NCBI GenBank assembly: GCA_020544305.1
Contig: CP058667.1
Coordinates: 62,001-126,000, forward strand
Direction of reading: 5' to 3'
Length of the DNA stretch: 64,000 nt
DNA from: Staphylococcus taiwanensis
Lineage (GTDB): Bacteria > Bacillota > Bacilli > Staphylococcales > Staphylococcaceae
Both the position numbers and the translations under genes were made by a program. Positions 16,843 to 25,143 of this stretch are shown one piece after another (the stretch's first letter is position 1; every line of letters starts with the position of its first letter). The notes under the pieces are model-generated. The model made no database searches, was not told where the DNA came from, and saw only the letters and a list, made by a program, of their open reading frames with translations.

Positions 16843-17808
16843 TTAGTTGTTAAGTGCTTTTTTAAGTGTTTTAATATTTTCTTTCATGAATGATTGGTAA
16901 GTGTTGTCATCATTATCTTGTTGTTTTGTATGTGAACCCATATTGTAGAATTTAAGTGTTTTCGCATCAGTTTCATCTCTAACTGTATCGGCAACTTTAT
17001 GAGACACATTTTCTTCGGTTAAGATGTATTTCACGTGATCTTTTTTAATTTGTTTAACGATATTTGTTAAATCTTTTTGGCTTGGGTCTTCAGCGTTCAT
17101 GTTTTCAATACCTTCTTGTTTGAAGTTGTATCGATTAGCTAAATAACCAAGTGAATCATGAGAAATATAAACTGTTTTATCTTCATTACCTTTCACTGCT
17201 TGTTTCATGTCTTTATCTAAACCTTTTAATTCTTTGACTAATTTTTTGTAATTAGCTTCGTAATACGCTTTATGTTTACCATCTTTCTTAACTAATTCAT
17301 CTTTAATGTCTTTAGCGAATTTTTGGCTAACTACTGGATCTAACCAAATATGTGGATCGTATTTACCGTGATGATGTTCGTGTTCTTCGCCATGTTCGTG
17401 TTCATGCTCATGTTCATCTTCTTCACCTTTGATTAAATCTTTATGCTTATCTAAAGATGATTCTAATGATAATGTTTTATCTTTATCATCGATAGCGTTG
17501 GCGATTTTTTTCGCTACAGGATCTAAGTTATCGCCTGTATATATAAATAAGTCTGACTTACCAATATCAACCATTTGTTTTTGGCTTGGGTCATATGTAT
17601 GTGGATCTACACCATTTGGATATACTGATTTAACATCGACATATTTACCACCAATTTGTTGGGTAAATGATTTCAGTGGGTAAACCGTCGTTCTTACTTC
17701 TAATTTACCTTTATGATCTGAAGCATTATCATTGTCTTTTTTACCACAAGCGGCAAGTGACAAGGTTAACACCGCTACAAAAAATAGAATTAAACTCTTT
17801 TTAAACAT
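16843..17808 (-). CDS. Zinc ABC transporter substrate-binding lipoprotein (AdcA/ZnuA type)
   Basis: A 321-residue cluster A-I metal-binding lipoprotein with lipobox LAAC. It has the His-rich flexible loop HEHEHEHGEEHEHHHG at about residues 135-150, typical of Zn-specific members, and zinc-site histidines in DPHTYDPS, KYDPHIWLDP and YISHDSLGYL. It lacks the C-terminal ZinT domain of S. aureus AdcA, so it is the short ZnuA form. I start it at the ATG at 17808, 8 nt after AGGAG, rather than the GTG two codons earlier. No permease or ATPase genes are adjacent, so it must deliver zinc to an importer encoded elsewhere. A Zur-like box lies 18 bp upstream. Confidence 0.92.
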   Translation of the reverse strand: MFKKSLILFFVAVLTLSLAACGKKDNDNASDHKGKLEVRTTVYPLKSFTQQIGGKYVDVKSVYPNGVDPHTYDPSQKQMVDIGKSDLFIYTGDNLDPVAKKIANAIDDKDKTLSLESSLDKHKDLIKGEEDEHEHEHEHGEEHEHHHGKYDPHIWLDPVVSQKFAKDIKDELVKKDGKHKAYYEANYKKLVKELKGLDKDMKQAVKGNEDKTVYISHDSLGYLANRYNFKQEGIENMNAEDPSQKDLTNIVKQIKKDHVKYILTEENVSHKVADTVRDETDAKTLKFYNMGSHTKQQDNDDNTYQSFMKENIKTLKKALNN

Positions 17809-17825
17809 GTGCACATCTCCTAAAT

Positions 17826-17838
17826 CGTAATTGTTACG
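17826..17838. promoter_or_regulatory. Zur box upstream of the zinc-binding lipoprotein
   Basis: CGTAATTGTTACG, within AAATCGTAATTGTTACGTTT, differs by one base from the consensus CGTAATNATTACG seen at 41660 and 44574. Repression by Zn-Zur is inferred. Confidence 0.8.
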
Positions 17839-18022
17839 TTTTAATAATTACATTTATTTTAGGTGTTGTCAATGCCTCTTTTCAAACTTAGAAAGCCTAA
17901 ATGGATAATAGCCTTATAAAAAAATCATTATTTTTATGAAAACATATTGTGGGAAATATGATTTTGACTTAGTCATATTAAAATGAAATACTTACCTTAT
18001 TAATATGAAAGGTGAGATAGCG

Positions 18023-18613
18023 ATGCATATTATCTTGTTCACTGTATTTCTCATTATGACGGGACTCAGTTTTTTATTGATTAAATTTTTAAGCAAACGT
18101 ATTTTAAAAAAATCTCGTCATATACAGAGATGTGAACGCTTAGCTCTGAAATTAAATGGTGATTTGAAGTATTTATTGTCGGTCATTATTTTTTTATTTG
18201 TGACGTTAGGTGTAAACCAAACATTTACGTATTACTTATTTAATGGTTCTTATTTCTTACTTATTTTACTTACTCTAGGTTTTATTTTTATTATTTATTT
18301 ATCGCCTTATGCGCTAGTGTTTATACCTGATTTTAAAGGTATAAAGGGATTAGTCACTTTCAAAATTGTATTATGGTGCATGGCTATCTCGATGGCGATG
18401 ACTTATGGTTTATTACTCTTAATAGACCGTAGTACGAAGATTTATACAGATGAAGGTGGCGTTACTTTCAAGTATGGTAGTGCGCTTTTGAAAGATTTGG
18501 GCGGCATTGCTTACTTATTAACAGCGCTAATAGGAATCGCAATTATTATTATTAGAATCGTCGCTAATGCATCTTCTGAAAATGAGAACGAACAACCGGA
18601 GCAAGAGAAGTAG
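18023..18613 (+). CDS. Multi-pass membrane protein, paralogue of the product of the gene at 27484
   Basis: A 196-residue protein with about five membrane segments. The ATG at 18023 is chosen because AAAGGTGAG lies just upstream; the earlier in-frame ATG at 18005 precedes that site. Between the last two segments it carries TKIYTDEGG followed by ALLKDLGG, nearly the same as the protein encoded at 27484, and both share a K-N-G/D-x-KYL start to the second segment. No family is recognised and no catalytic motif is visible. It ends in an acidic tail (SENENEQPEQEK). Confidence 0.8.
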   Translation: MHIILFTVFLIMTGLSFLLIKFLSKRILKKSRHIQRCERLALKLNGDLKYLLSVIIFLFVTLGVNQTFTYYLFNGSYFLLILLTLGFIFIIYLSPYALVFIPDFKGIKGLVTFKIVLWCMAISMAMTYGLLLLIDRSTKIYTDEGGVTFKYGSALLKDLGGIAYLLTALIGIAIIIIRIVANASSENENEQPEQEK

Positions 18614-18726
18614 CTTCATCTTAACGTCTAATTTACATATCATCATAAATGAGCATTTTGACAGTGTAATGAATTTCTGATACTTTTAAGTAGAACGACT
18701 ATTCTATTTTTAAATGAGTGATGAAC

Positions 18727-19281
18727 ATGTCGAAGAAAAAACAGGATTTATTAGAAGTGGCTGAAAGATTATTTTATGAAAATGGATTTAACGGTGTCGG
18801 TTTAAAACAAATTATTCAAGAAGCGAATGTTGCAACGATGACATTGTATAATCATTTTCAGTCAAAAGAAAATCTAGTTGAAGAAGTATTGAAACAGCGA
18901 GAAGCACGTTATTGGCATTATCTAGATAGTTATGTCAGTGAACAGCCCAATCAGCCATTTATTGGTGCAGTTAAAGCACATTGTAAATGGTTAAAAGATT
19001 ACTCGTATATGGGCGATATGTTTCTACGGGCGATTGAAGACTATGCTGATACGGACAATAATATAGAAGAAATCGCGCGAGGACATAAAAAGCGATTATT
19101 AGAATACTTAGAGCAATTAGCTATCAGTAGTGGATTGAAAAATGCGCATGACCTTGCAAGTCGTTATACCTTATTAATGGAAGGTACGACTTCAATGACG
19201 ACACTTATTGGTGTTGAAGAAGCATCAAATCATGCTTTATACATTGCACAATTATTTATTGAAGCAGCTATTAGAGTGTAA
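18727..19281 (+). CDS. TetR/AcrR-family transcriptional regulator
   Basis: A repressor-type protein of 184 residues with an N-terminal helix-turn-helix: AERLFYENGFNGVGLKQIIQEA, then TMTLYNHFQSKENLVEEVL. The C-terminal ligand domain resembles the TetR_C family of small-molecule sensors. The start is uncertain among GTG 18718, ATG 18721 and ATG 18727; the last gives the usual MSKKKQ start with GAGTG upstream. The next gene downstream, past the repeat at 19295, is an MFS transporter on the same strand, a plausible target. The ligand is unknown. Confidence 0.9.
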   Translation: MSKKKQDLLEVAERLFYENGFNGVGLKQIIQEANVATMTLYNHFQSKENLVEEVLKQREARYWHYLDSYVSEQPNQPFIGAVKAHCKWLKDYSYMGDMFLRAIEDYADTDNNIEEIARGHKKRLLEYLEQLAISSGLKNAHDLASRYTLLMEGTTSMTTLIGVEEASNHALYIAQLFIEAAIRV

Positions 19282-19294
19282 ATAAGTATGTGCA

Positions 19295-19503
19295 GAGCCT
19301 GGAACATAAATAATATGATGATGCTATCTTGCAAATTCGCAGTAGCTGACTGAACTGAGAAGGCGCTTAAATCAAGCTTTTTTTAGTTCTAGTCATCCTT
19401 GCGGGCGGGGCACCAACAAAGAGAATTTCACTAAGAAATTCTACAAGCTAAGCAAGCTGGGAGTGGGACGACGAATTTAAAAAGAATTCTGTTCCACTCT
19501 CAT
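19295..19503. repeat. Staphylococcal intergenic repeat (STAR-like), one 59-bp unit
   Basis: A copy of the same element as at 26224 and 38769, in the opposite orientation. It begins AGCCTGGAACATAAATAAT, includes CTGACTGAACTGAGAAG, and ends in the hairpin GAGTGGGACGACGAATTT with its complement. It contains one 59-bp unit at 19406-19464 (reverse complement of the units in 26262-26379, with CACC in place of CCCC). It fills the space between the TetR and MFS genes and its terminal hairpin may act as a terminator. Confidence 0.85.
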
Positions 19504-19553
19504 TTATCATCATAACTATAATGAACGTTCTATATAAAAAGGAGGGTGAGATG

Positions 19554-20759
19554 ATGAAGTTTTCTAAAATAGTATTCCCTGGTCTTGCAATGATAGCCAC
19601 CAGTTATGGGCTAGGTCGATTTAGTTTCGGTTTATTCTTACCAAGTATTTCGCATGATTTAAACTTAAACGCGACGCAAGCAGGTTTCATTTCTTCATTA
19701 TTTTATTTAACGTATTGTTTTACAATTATCTTTGCTACTTTGAAAACGAATCATATAGGTCCTCGGAATATGATTTTATTTGCGGGGTTATCTGTATTAG
19801 TTGGACTGGTGTTAATTAGTGTTTCACATGAAGCATTTTTACTTGCGATAGCTGTTATATTCGCTGGTGCTAGTACGGGGTTAGTCTCTCCACCTTATGG
19901 TTATGCTATTTCTTTATGGATTAAATGGCATGAACAAGGTAAAGCCAATACTTGGATTAATTCAGGGACAAGTTTAGGACTTATGTTTACCGGCGTCACT
20001 GCAATGCTTCCATTTTTAGATTGGAGAATGACGTATTTAATTTACAGTATGATTGCTGTCTTAGTGATGATTTGGAATTATTATGCGATTCCGTCATTAA
20101 ATAAAGAATTAAAAATTGAAACAGGTACATTTAATATTCGAGATGTAAACACAAGTAAAAAGATTATTGTAGCATCGACAGTTTTAGGATTTTCAACTGC
20201 ACCATTTTGGACATTCTCTAAATCATTTGTTGAAAGCGTTGGACATTATTCTAATGTAAGCCTTTCAATCTTTTGGATTTTAATTGGTGTATTTGGCATG
20301 GTAGGCGGTATGTCAGGTGCGATTATTGAACGCTATGGTTTACGCTTTGCCTATATCATTGGCGTCATCTTTTTATCCCTAGCATCTATCTTATTAGCAT
20401 TGACACATCATTTATGGAGCATACCCTTTATTGCGTCATCTTTATTTGGCGCGAGCTATATATTTTTAACAGGTGTGTTATTAGTTTGGGGTGTTAAAGT
20501 TTTTGTGAAAAATGCTTCCCTAGGCATAGGTATTCCATTTTTAATGTTAGCTGTAGGACAAGTCATAGGTTCAATTGTAGCGGGTTCACTAGTAGATCAA
20601 TTTGATTATAGTGCGACATTTCTAATATACGGTATCATTGGTATGATGGCATTATTCATTTATCCAACTGTGAAAGTGAAACCAATGAAAGTAGATGAAA
20701 CAGAAGATTATACGAAAGTTCAAATTAAAAATAAAGAAGCGTTGAATATTGATGAGTAA
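19554..20759 (+). CDS. MFS transporter (YbfB/YjiJ-like)
   Basis: A 12-segment major facilitator of about 401 residues. The start is placed at ATG 19554 (or 19551), just after AAAGGAGGG; a frame start at 19521 precedes the ribosome site. The N-terminal GLGRFSFGLFLP and the loop KTNHIGPRN replace the usual MFS motif A, as in the YbfB family of uncharacterised transporters. The proton-coupled export or import substrate cannot be predicted. It lies downstream of a TetR gene and may be its target, although the intervening repeat separates them. Confidence 0.9.
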   Translation: MKFSKIVFPGLAMIATSYGLGRFSFGLFLPSISHDLNLNATQAGFISSLFYLTYCFTIIFATLKTNHIGPRNMILFAGLSVLVGLVLISVSHEAFLLAIAVIFAGASTGLVSPPYGYAISLWIKWHEQGKANTWINSGTSLGLMFTGVTAMLPFLDWRMTYLIYSMIAVLVMIWNYYAIPSLNKELKIETGTFNIRDVNTSKKIIVASTVLGFSTAPFWTFSKSFVESVGHYSNVSLSIFWILIGVFGMVGGMSGAIIERYGLRFAYIIGVIFLSLASILLALTHHLWSIPFIASSLFGASYIFLTGVLLVWGVKVFVKNASLGIGIPFLMLAVGQVIGSIVAGSLVDQFDYSATFLIYGIIGMMALFIYPTVKVKPMKVDETEDYTKVQIKNKEALNIDE

Positions 20760-20884
20760 GCATGAAAACGACAGGGGGTAAGTCTCCGTTCTCTATTAAT
20801 TGAAATGATTGATGTAAGTGTTATAGAACGAAGAGATATATGTTATTGTAAAAGTAATAACAGTGTTAAAGGAGAATATCTGAA

Positions 20885-20998
20885 ATGTCTTTAGGAACTT
20901 TGATACACGTTATTTTTTATACGCTATTTTTATTTATTGTGGGAATGACACCTTTAGTTGGCGCTTACTTGCAGAAGAGAAAAAAATCGAAAAAGTAG
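20885..20998 (+). CDS. 37-residue single-pass membrane peptide
   Basis: A short gene with AAAGGAG at 20870-20876, 8 nt before the ATG, and a clear terminator 40 bp after the stop codon. The product MSLGTLIHVIFYTLFLFIVG continues with a Pro-containing hydrophobic stretch and ends in the basic tail LQKRKKSKK, predicting one membrane segment with a positively charged inner end. It lies 125 bp after the MFS gene on the same strand and could be an accessory peptide for it or an independent membrane peptide. No family is recognised. Confidence 0.7.
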   Translation: MSLGTLIHVIFYTLFLFIVGMTPLVGAYLQKRKKSKK

Positions 20999-21038
20999 TA
21001 AACTTAAAAATCGTTAATCATTTGGTAATGATACTAAG

Positions 21039-21077
21039 AAGATAGCTAGCAGATTAAATTCTACTAGCTGTCTTTTT
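21039..21077. terminator. Terminator between the 37-residue gene and the LPASG protein gene
   Basis: AAGATAGCTAG and CTAGCTGTCTT arms with one mismatch, followed by T7. It can serve both convergent genes. Confidence 0.8.
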
Positions 21078-21095
21078 TTATTTGATTTGAAGTTA

Positions 21096-22097
21096 TTAGT
21101 GAGATGATTTTTTACGTTTAAGTAATAATAATGCACCTGCTGCTAAAACAACAATGCCAACACCTGTCGTAACAAAAATTGAATTATCTTTAGCACCTGA
21201 AGCTGGAAGATCTTGTTTGTTAGTTTTAGTTGAATGTTTTGTACTTACGTTTTGAATTTGAGCATTTTCATTTTTAGGTGTTGTAGTATTTTCATTTTGA
21301 TTATTTACCATTTCGCTACCGCCATGGTTAACACCATTTTCATCGACATTCGTTTGGTAAAAATTACCGTCTTTAGTTAAAGGTAATGCGTGTCCATTAT
21401 CATCTCTGTGTGCGTTTGGCTTAAATACGCCTTCTGGAACGGTAATTGTAGTGTTGTACTTATCAGCGATATCTTGAGTCGCATCGTTTAAGGCAATGTT
21501 ATATTGTTGTTCAGATACACTATTTGGGTTAGGAACATTCTGTTCAAGTTCTGCATATTGATCATTTGTCATACCTTGAGGTGTGATACCGCCATAAGGA
21601 CGTTCACCTTGAGTGGTTTGTTGGCTTTGAGAAGAAGTAGCTTGGTCTTGATTATTTACCATTTCACTGCCACCGTGGTTAACACCATTTTCATCGACAT
21701 TCGTTTGGTAAAAATTACCGTCTTTAGTTAAAGGTAACGCGTGCCCATTATCATCTCTGTGTGCGTTTGGCTTAAATACGCCTTCTGGAACAGTAATTGT
21801 AGTGTTGTACTTATCAGCGATATCTTGAGTCGCATCGTTTAGAGCAATATTGTATTGTTGCTCAGATACACTATTTGGGTTAGGAACATTCTGTTCAAGT
21901 TCAGCATATTGATCGTTTGTCATGCCTTGTGGTTGAATGCCACCGTAAGGACGTTCGCCTTGAGTGGTTTGTTGACTTTGTTGCGTAGTTTGAGATGGTG
22001 CGTCATTAGTAGCCGCATATGTAGTATTTGCCGAAATGCCTGATAGTAATAATGTACTTGTTAACGCAAATGTACTTACCTTAAGTTTGTTGTTCAT
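21096..22097 (-). CDS. Sortase-anchored surface protein with two 117-residue repeats (LPASG motif)
   Basis: A 333-residue precursor with a signal peptide (STFALTSTLLLSGISANTTYA), two tandem 117-residue repeats of the YGG-PQGMTNDQYAELEQN type, and a wall-sorting signal LPASG followed by a hydrophobic span and the tail LKRKKSSH. LPASG is a variant of LPXTG with Ser in place of Thr. Each repeat includes a helical NDQYAELEQNVPNPNS segment, also seen in other staphylococcal surface and secreted proteins. The start is placed at 22097 because AAGGAGA is 8 nt away; the ATG three codons earlier is too close. Ligand unknown; adhesion is inferred. Confidence 0.85.
   Translation of the reverse strand: MNNKLKVSTFALTSTLLLSGISANTTYAATNDAPSQTTQQSQQTTQGERPYGGIQPQGMTNDQYAELEQNVPNPNSVSEQQYNIALNDATQDIADKYNTTITVPEGVFKPNAHRDDNGHALPLTKDGNFYQTNVDENGVNHGGSEMVNNQDQATSSQSQQTTQGERPYGGITPQGMTNDQYAELEQNVPNPNSVSEQQYNIALNDATQDIADKYNTTITVPEGVFKPNAHRDDNGHALPLTKDGNFYQTNVDENGVNHGGSEMVNNQNENTTTPKNENAQIQNVSTKHSTKTNKQDLPASGAKDNSIFVTTGVGIVVLAAGALLLLKRKKSSH
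21297..21977 (-). repeat. 351-bp tandem coding repeat, two units
   Basis: Two copies with a period of exactly 351 bp (unit 1 at 21627-21977, unit 2 at 21297-21626, slightly shorter). Most differences are synonymous; the encoded repeats are identical over most of about 110 residues apart from positions such as GIQPQ versus GITPQ. The even period keeps the reading frame, so unit number can change by recombination. Confidence 0.9.
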
Positions 22098-22281
22098 GTG
22101 ATTCATTCTCCTTTTTTATAGTTTTATTACATTCACATTGTTTCATTGTTACAATTACATTTCAATAATATTTCTAAAGTTTTACAAAGAATTTACATTT
22201 AATTCTTTTTTGTTTTAAAAATTTTTAATATAAATAGAAAATGAATATTAAATTCTTGTGTTTTAAATGTATAGATAAATA

Positions 22282-22425
22282 AAAAAGCAGGACAGAATTC
22301 ATTTCGAATTCGTTGTCCTACTTCTATAAGGATACCTAGAATTAAGAAAAGCTTGAATAAGCGCCTTCTCAGTTCAATCAGTTACTGCGTATTTGTAATG
22401 TGGCTTTATAAATGATGTCAAAGAC
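22282..22425. repeat. Degenerate copy of the intergenic repeat, with terminator hairpin
   Basis: It contains AGCAGGACAGAATTC with its hairpin partner GAATTCGTTGTCCTACTT (terminator for the DUF5067 gene on the minus strand), then AAGAAAAGCTTGAATAAGCG, CCTTCTCAGTTCAATCAG and TTACTGCGTATTTG, all matching the element at 38769. It has no 59-bp unit. Confidence 0.75.
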
Positions 22426-22443
22426 GCATTAAATTAGGCAATG

Positions 22444-23088
22444 TTATTTAAGTTCGATGACTTTTTTAGCTAGATGGTCGTTGCTATAATCATCTGGATC
22501 TTTAACTTGGATAGTTACAGGTGTTTTAGTGTCTTTTAATTTATAGAATTTAACAGCTTTAACTGTACCACCTTTATTGATTTCGTCAGTATCATTCTCG
22601 CCATATTTTCTATCTAATTCACTGTCATAACCGTCTCCAGATTTTAATTCTCTTTTGACGTTTTTAGAATCTTGATATGCTTCGAAACTACTGAAGAATG
22701 CACTGTTTGCAGTTAATTCTTTTCTGTCATCTTTATTTTTTACGCTGTAAACAATTGCAAGGTTAGGGTTTTCATCTGTTGCATATTTGCTAGCTTCGAC
22801 GATTTCTGTTTTTTCAATTTTAATATCAAAGTTTTTACTTGTTAAAGTGTCATTCTCAAATTTTGATTCTGATTTCTTGTCATCAGAAGATGAATCAACT
22901 TTTACAGAATCTGTATCGCTAGATTCTTCACTATCTGAAGACGAATTGTCACTAGACTCTTTCTTTTTGCTTTCTGAAGATTTTTTTGATGAATCACTAT
23001 CTGATGACTTGTCAGATGAGTTGCCACCAAAACTACATGCACCTAGTATCAATGTTGCTGCAAATAAAAATGCTAAAAGCTTTTTCAT
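22444..23088 (-). CDS. DUF5067 lipoprotein
   Basis: A 214-residue lipoprotein with lipobox LGAC at residues 15-18, a long Ser/Asp/Glu/Lys low-complexity linker at about residues 20-75, and a C-terminal DUF5067-type beta-sandwich domain (LAIVYSVKNKDDRKELTAN, GGTVKAVKFYKLKDTKTPV). Such domains resemble immunoglobulin-like DUF4352 folds in Gram-positive surface lipoproteins, and their ligands are unknown. GGGAGG lies upstream of the ATG. It is monocistronic, ending in the hairpin inside the repeat at 22282. Confidence 0.88.
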   Translation of the reverse strand: MKKLLAFLFAATLILGACSFGGNSSDKSSDSDSSKKSSESKKKESSDNSSSDSEESSDTDSVKVDSSSDDKKSESKFENDTLTSKNFDIKIEKTEIVEASKYATDENPNLAIVYSVKNKDDRKELTANSAFFSSFEAYQDSKNVKRELKSGDGYDSELDRKYGENDTDEINKGGTVKAVKFYKLKDTKTPVTIQVKDPDDYSNDHLAKKVIELK

Positions 23089-23571
23089 TAGTGTAGCCTC
23101 CCGAAATTTTTTTAAAAATAATATGTAAAACGAAAAGATAGTTAACTTTTATTAAAGTATAAAATAATTAACTATTTCGATTTATAGTATATCATTTAAT
23201 AATTTTCAAAGTAATATTTTTATCAAAATTTTAAATATTTATTACAATTTTTTAGTTGGATTTGTATATAATTTCGTGAAATTTTATAGGAAGTCTTAAT
23301 ATCTGGTAAATATTGATAATGATAAGTATAAATATGAAGCCGAATATCACTTAGTTATGGTCATTCAAACTATTCATTCATAATTATTTCCAAAGGATGC
23401 TATAAAGGTTGTGCTTAATTCGCACAATCGTCCAATTTAAAGAGGACAATTCAATATTTTATAATCAAAATGTTTATAAAAATTAAAATTTTAAAACTGA
23501 GGAATATTGTGGTACGCAGTTATAAAAAGATATAATTAATGTAAGCTATTTGATAATTTAAGAAAGTAGGG
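23089..23571. other. Long divergent intergenic region before the protease gene
   Basis: About 480 bp without a gene. It contains a TATAAT at 23267-23272, the sequence GATAATGATAAG at about 23315 (half a Fur-like site), and a small hairpin with arms TTGTGC and GCACAA near 23410-23428. Length and these elements suggest complex regulation of the secreted protease or a small RNA, but nothing is proven. Confidence 0.4.
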
Positions 23572-23580
23572 ATGAGTATA

Positions 23581-25053
23581 GTGAACAAAGGGGTAATCTT
23601 TAAGAGATATATGCGAGTCATAGCTATGCTTCTCATGACCGTTTGTTTATCTTTTTTATTTCAAATGAATGAAGCAAATGCTTCAACGCAGCAAGGTGTT
23701 GTAGGGGCAACATCATCACATCAAAATGGGGTTAAGACGCAAACTAAAGATGCGACTATATCACAAAATAAAGTGGTTACAGTAAAACCGCAAACGAATC
23801 ATACATTAGCTAATCAAGCTACGTCAATGCCACAAAATAAAACACAACTTTCTAAGCAACCATGTACTAATTCAAATCGTGTTAAACCAAATGAAATTAA
23901 AAATCAACATACAGTGAAGGCTGTGGGGACTCATTTTTCAAAACAAAAACCAACACAGCACTATCAAGTTTCATTGAATAAACGTGTTGCTACGACGCAA
24001 GTCAATAAACAAAAGTCTTCTAAAGTGGCGCGTAATGTTGCTCCAACTAAAGTGACGTCACACAAGATAACTAAAAAGCCACAACATGTGGCCACTAAAC
24101 CTCAATTATTGTCTCAAACAGCGACGAAAGCACCGACAACTACAAAGACATCTAAAAAAGCAACGATAACAAAAAGTAAACCTGCTACGCCAAGTGTTAA
24201 AACGGCTGTAAAAACAACAAAACCGACAACTCAAACAACGACTAAAAAGAATTATTATAATCAGGCACCTAAGCGATGGCCATCTAATGTACCTGGTGGA
24301 GATAATGTGCGTGATTTCGGTCAAACGACGAAAGAATCTGGTATTGATGACGCTTTAAAAATCATGAAGAAATCAGGAAATAAAGGCGTAACGATAGAAC
24401 ATGCCAAAGCAAAGGATGCTAACATCGCGACTGTATATAATTGGAATCCAACCGCAAAACAATTAACGTATGGGACTGGAACAGCGATTGGGAAACATAC
24501 CATTTTAACTGCGAATCATGTCGTTAATGATCAACGTGCACATAAGCCTTTAACACCATCACAACCTCAGAATATGCGTATTAATATACTACAAGAAGGT
24601 TCTAAGGTTGTGCGCACACTTGAAGTCTTTGGTGTTCAAATGCTTCAATATGGTGATGTTTCATTAGTATATACGTATGAAGATATTTCGAAGTATATGA
24701 AAGTAAGAAAGATTGCTTCCGAAAGTTCAATTCAATCAATGAAAGCAAACACACCTATTCACATGTACCATTATGGTAAGCCAACCGGTAAATATAAAAA
24801 TGACCCAGCAGGCACGATGTATCACTCTAAGGGTAAATATACGATGACAGCACGTAATGTGAATCCTATTGGCTACTATCAAATGATGGCTGAGCCTGGT
24901 TCTTCTGGTGGGGCAGTCTTGAATAGTAAGAATGAAGTGATTGGTGTCCATGCCTTTCGCTTAAACTCAGGAGATTATAAAAAATACAATTTAAATACGA
25001 TGGCAGAAATCAGAGGCAAATTGCGTAAAGAAATTATTGATAATATTGTGTAA
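23581..25053 (+). CDS. Secreted V8/trypsin-like serine protease with long basic Thr/Gln/Lys-rich region
   Basis: A protein of about 490 residues: a signal peptide ending in NEANAS, then about 190 residues of Thr/Gln/Lys/Pro-rich low-complexity sequence, then a chymotrypsin-fold domain of the glutamyl endopeptidase type. The catalytic triad is visible: His313 in TANHV, Asp359 in YGDVSLV and Ser442 in EPGSSGGAV. The prodomain-like region is far longer than in SspA or Spl proteases and strongly positive, so it may bind the wall, polysaccharide or DNA. The GTG at 23581 is chosen because AGGG lies 9 nt upstream, the ATG at 23572 being adjacent to it. It is monocistronic. Confidence 0.85.
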   Translation: MNKGVIFKRYMRVIAMLLMTVCLSFLFQMNEANASTQQGVVGATSSHQNGVKTQTKDATISQNKVVTVKPQTNHTLANQATSMPQNKTQLSKQPCTNSNRVKPNEIKNQHTVKAVGTHFSKQKPTQHYQVSLNKRVATTQVNKQKSSKVARNVAPTKVTSHKITKKPQHVATKPQLLSQTATKAPTTTKTSKKATITKSKPATPSVKTAVKTTKPTTQTTTKKNYYNQAPKRWPSNVPGGDNVRDFGQTTKESGIDDALKIMKKSGNKGVTIEHAKAKDANIATVYNWNPTAKQLTYGTGTAIGKHTILTANHVVNDQRAHKPLTPSQPQNMRINILQEGSKVVRTLEVFGVQMLQYGDVSLVYTYEDISKYMKVRKIASESSIQSMKANTPIHMYHYGKPTGKYKNDPAGTMYHSKGKYTMTARNVNPIGYYQMMAEPGSSGGAVLNSKNEVIGVHAFRLNSGDYKKYNLNTMAEIRGKLRKEIIDNIV

Positions 25054-25080
25054 AGATTCCTTAATTTAATAAATTTCAAA

Positions 25081-25130
25081 AAGTGAGCGGGATGACAGAA
25101 ATTAAACAATGTCATATCCCGCTCTTTCTA
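25081..25130. terminator. Bidirectional terminator between the protease and azoreductase genes
   Basis: AAGTGAGCGGGATGACA and GTCATATCCCGCTCTTT form a stem with one mismatch and a 13-nt loop. Confidence 0.85.
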
Positions 25131-25143
25131 TATTTATTTGAGG

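Noticed and set aside
16843..17808. Assignment as full-length AdcA
   Set aside because: The C-terminal ZinT domain typical of S. aureus AdcA is absent, so I kept the general ZnuA/AdcA-type call without a gene symbol.
23313..23332. GATAATGATAAG-like sequence as a Fur box
   Set aside because: Only one half of the palindrome is convincing and it lies about 250 bp from the protease start codon.
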